A DNA stretch of 23,657 nucleotides. It comes from an uncultured Bulleidia sp. (GTDB lineage Bacteria > Bacillota_I > Bacilli_A > Erysipelotrichales > Erysipelotrichaceae). A program made the translations under genes and the position numbers. The DNA is taken from NCBI GenBank assembly GCA_934725105.1, contig CAKVBD010000034.1, positions 1 through 23,657 of the forward strand. Reading direction: 5' to 3'. Of this stretch, positions 23,646 through 23,657 are shown in pieces; positions within the stretch are counted from its first letter, which is position 1; each line of letters starts with the position of its first letter. The notes beneath the pieces were generated by a model. The model had not been told where the DNA came from and did not search any database. It was given only the letters and a program-made list of their open reading frames with translations.

Positions 23646-23657
23646 CAAATCTTGCCT

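Noticed and set aside
1..23657. Search for CRISPR arrays, insertion sequences, tRNA or rRNA genes and attachment sites
   Set aside because: No regularly spaced repeats, transposase or integrase frames, cloverleaf-like sequences or flanking duplications were seen by eye.

Overview
The window looks like a chromosomal housekeeping segment from a low-GC Gram-positive bacterium (Bacillota). The gene order priA-rsmB-rlmN-stp-prkC-rsgA-rpe-thiN followed by a convergent rpmB matches the arrangement known from Bacillus subtilis. The AT-rich composition, strong GGAGG-type ribosome sites, dispersed division/cell-wall genes and divergent FtsA suggest a gut-type Erysipelotrichia relative. That placement is inference, not something read directly. 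I found no rRNA, tRNA, insertion sequence, CRISPR array or prophage gene, and no gene-free stretch longer than about 170 bases.

Layout, left to right; all genes are on the minus strand unless noted. Positions 52-1425 hold a MATE exporter. Positions 1496-6868 hold one tight operon read leftward: CNNM/HlyC-type membrane protein, rsmE, mtaB, murE, deoC. It is preceded by two overlapping candidate promoters and closed by an intrinsic terminator at 1467-1488. Positions 6989-8277 hold an esterase and a C_GCAxxG_C_C-family redox protein, just downstream of the ftsZ terminator. Positions 8329-10718 are ftsA-ftsZ. rpmB (10884-11087, plus strand) diverges from ftsA and converges on thiN, sharing a symmetrical terminator with it. 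Positions 11117-20112 form one run of eight genes with overlapping or nearly touching ends: priA, rsmB, rlmN, stp, prkC, rsgA, rpe, thiN. It covers replication restart, rRNA modification, Ser/Thr phosphorylation signalling, ribosome maturation and two metabolic enzymes. proC (plus) diverges from priA and converges on a Na/phosphate cotransporter (21048-22766). The right edge holds a small membrane-anchored protein with an EF-hand and a short leucine-rich segment.

Most of the window is conventional. The points that deserve a second look are: (1) an FtsA whose two phosphate-binding motifs are not recognisable; (2) 11-bp-period TTTACA/TTAACA repeats resembling Pho boxes upstream of the phosphate transporter; (3) the EF-hand/mini-LRR membrane protein; (4) a MurE with DDPR in place of the meso-DAP motif DNPR; (5) intrinsic terminators placed directly against the ribosome site of the next co-directional gene; and (6) the absence of def and fmt from a neighbourhood where they are usually found. 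I did not find a clearly new multi-gene system.
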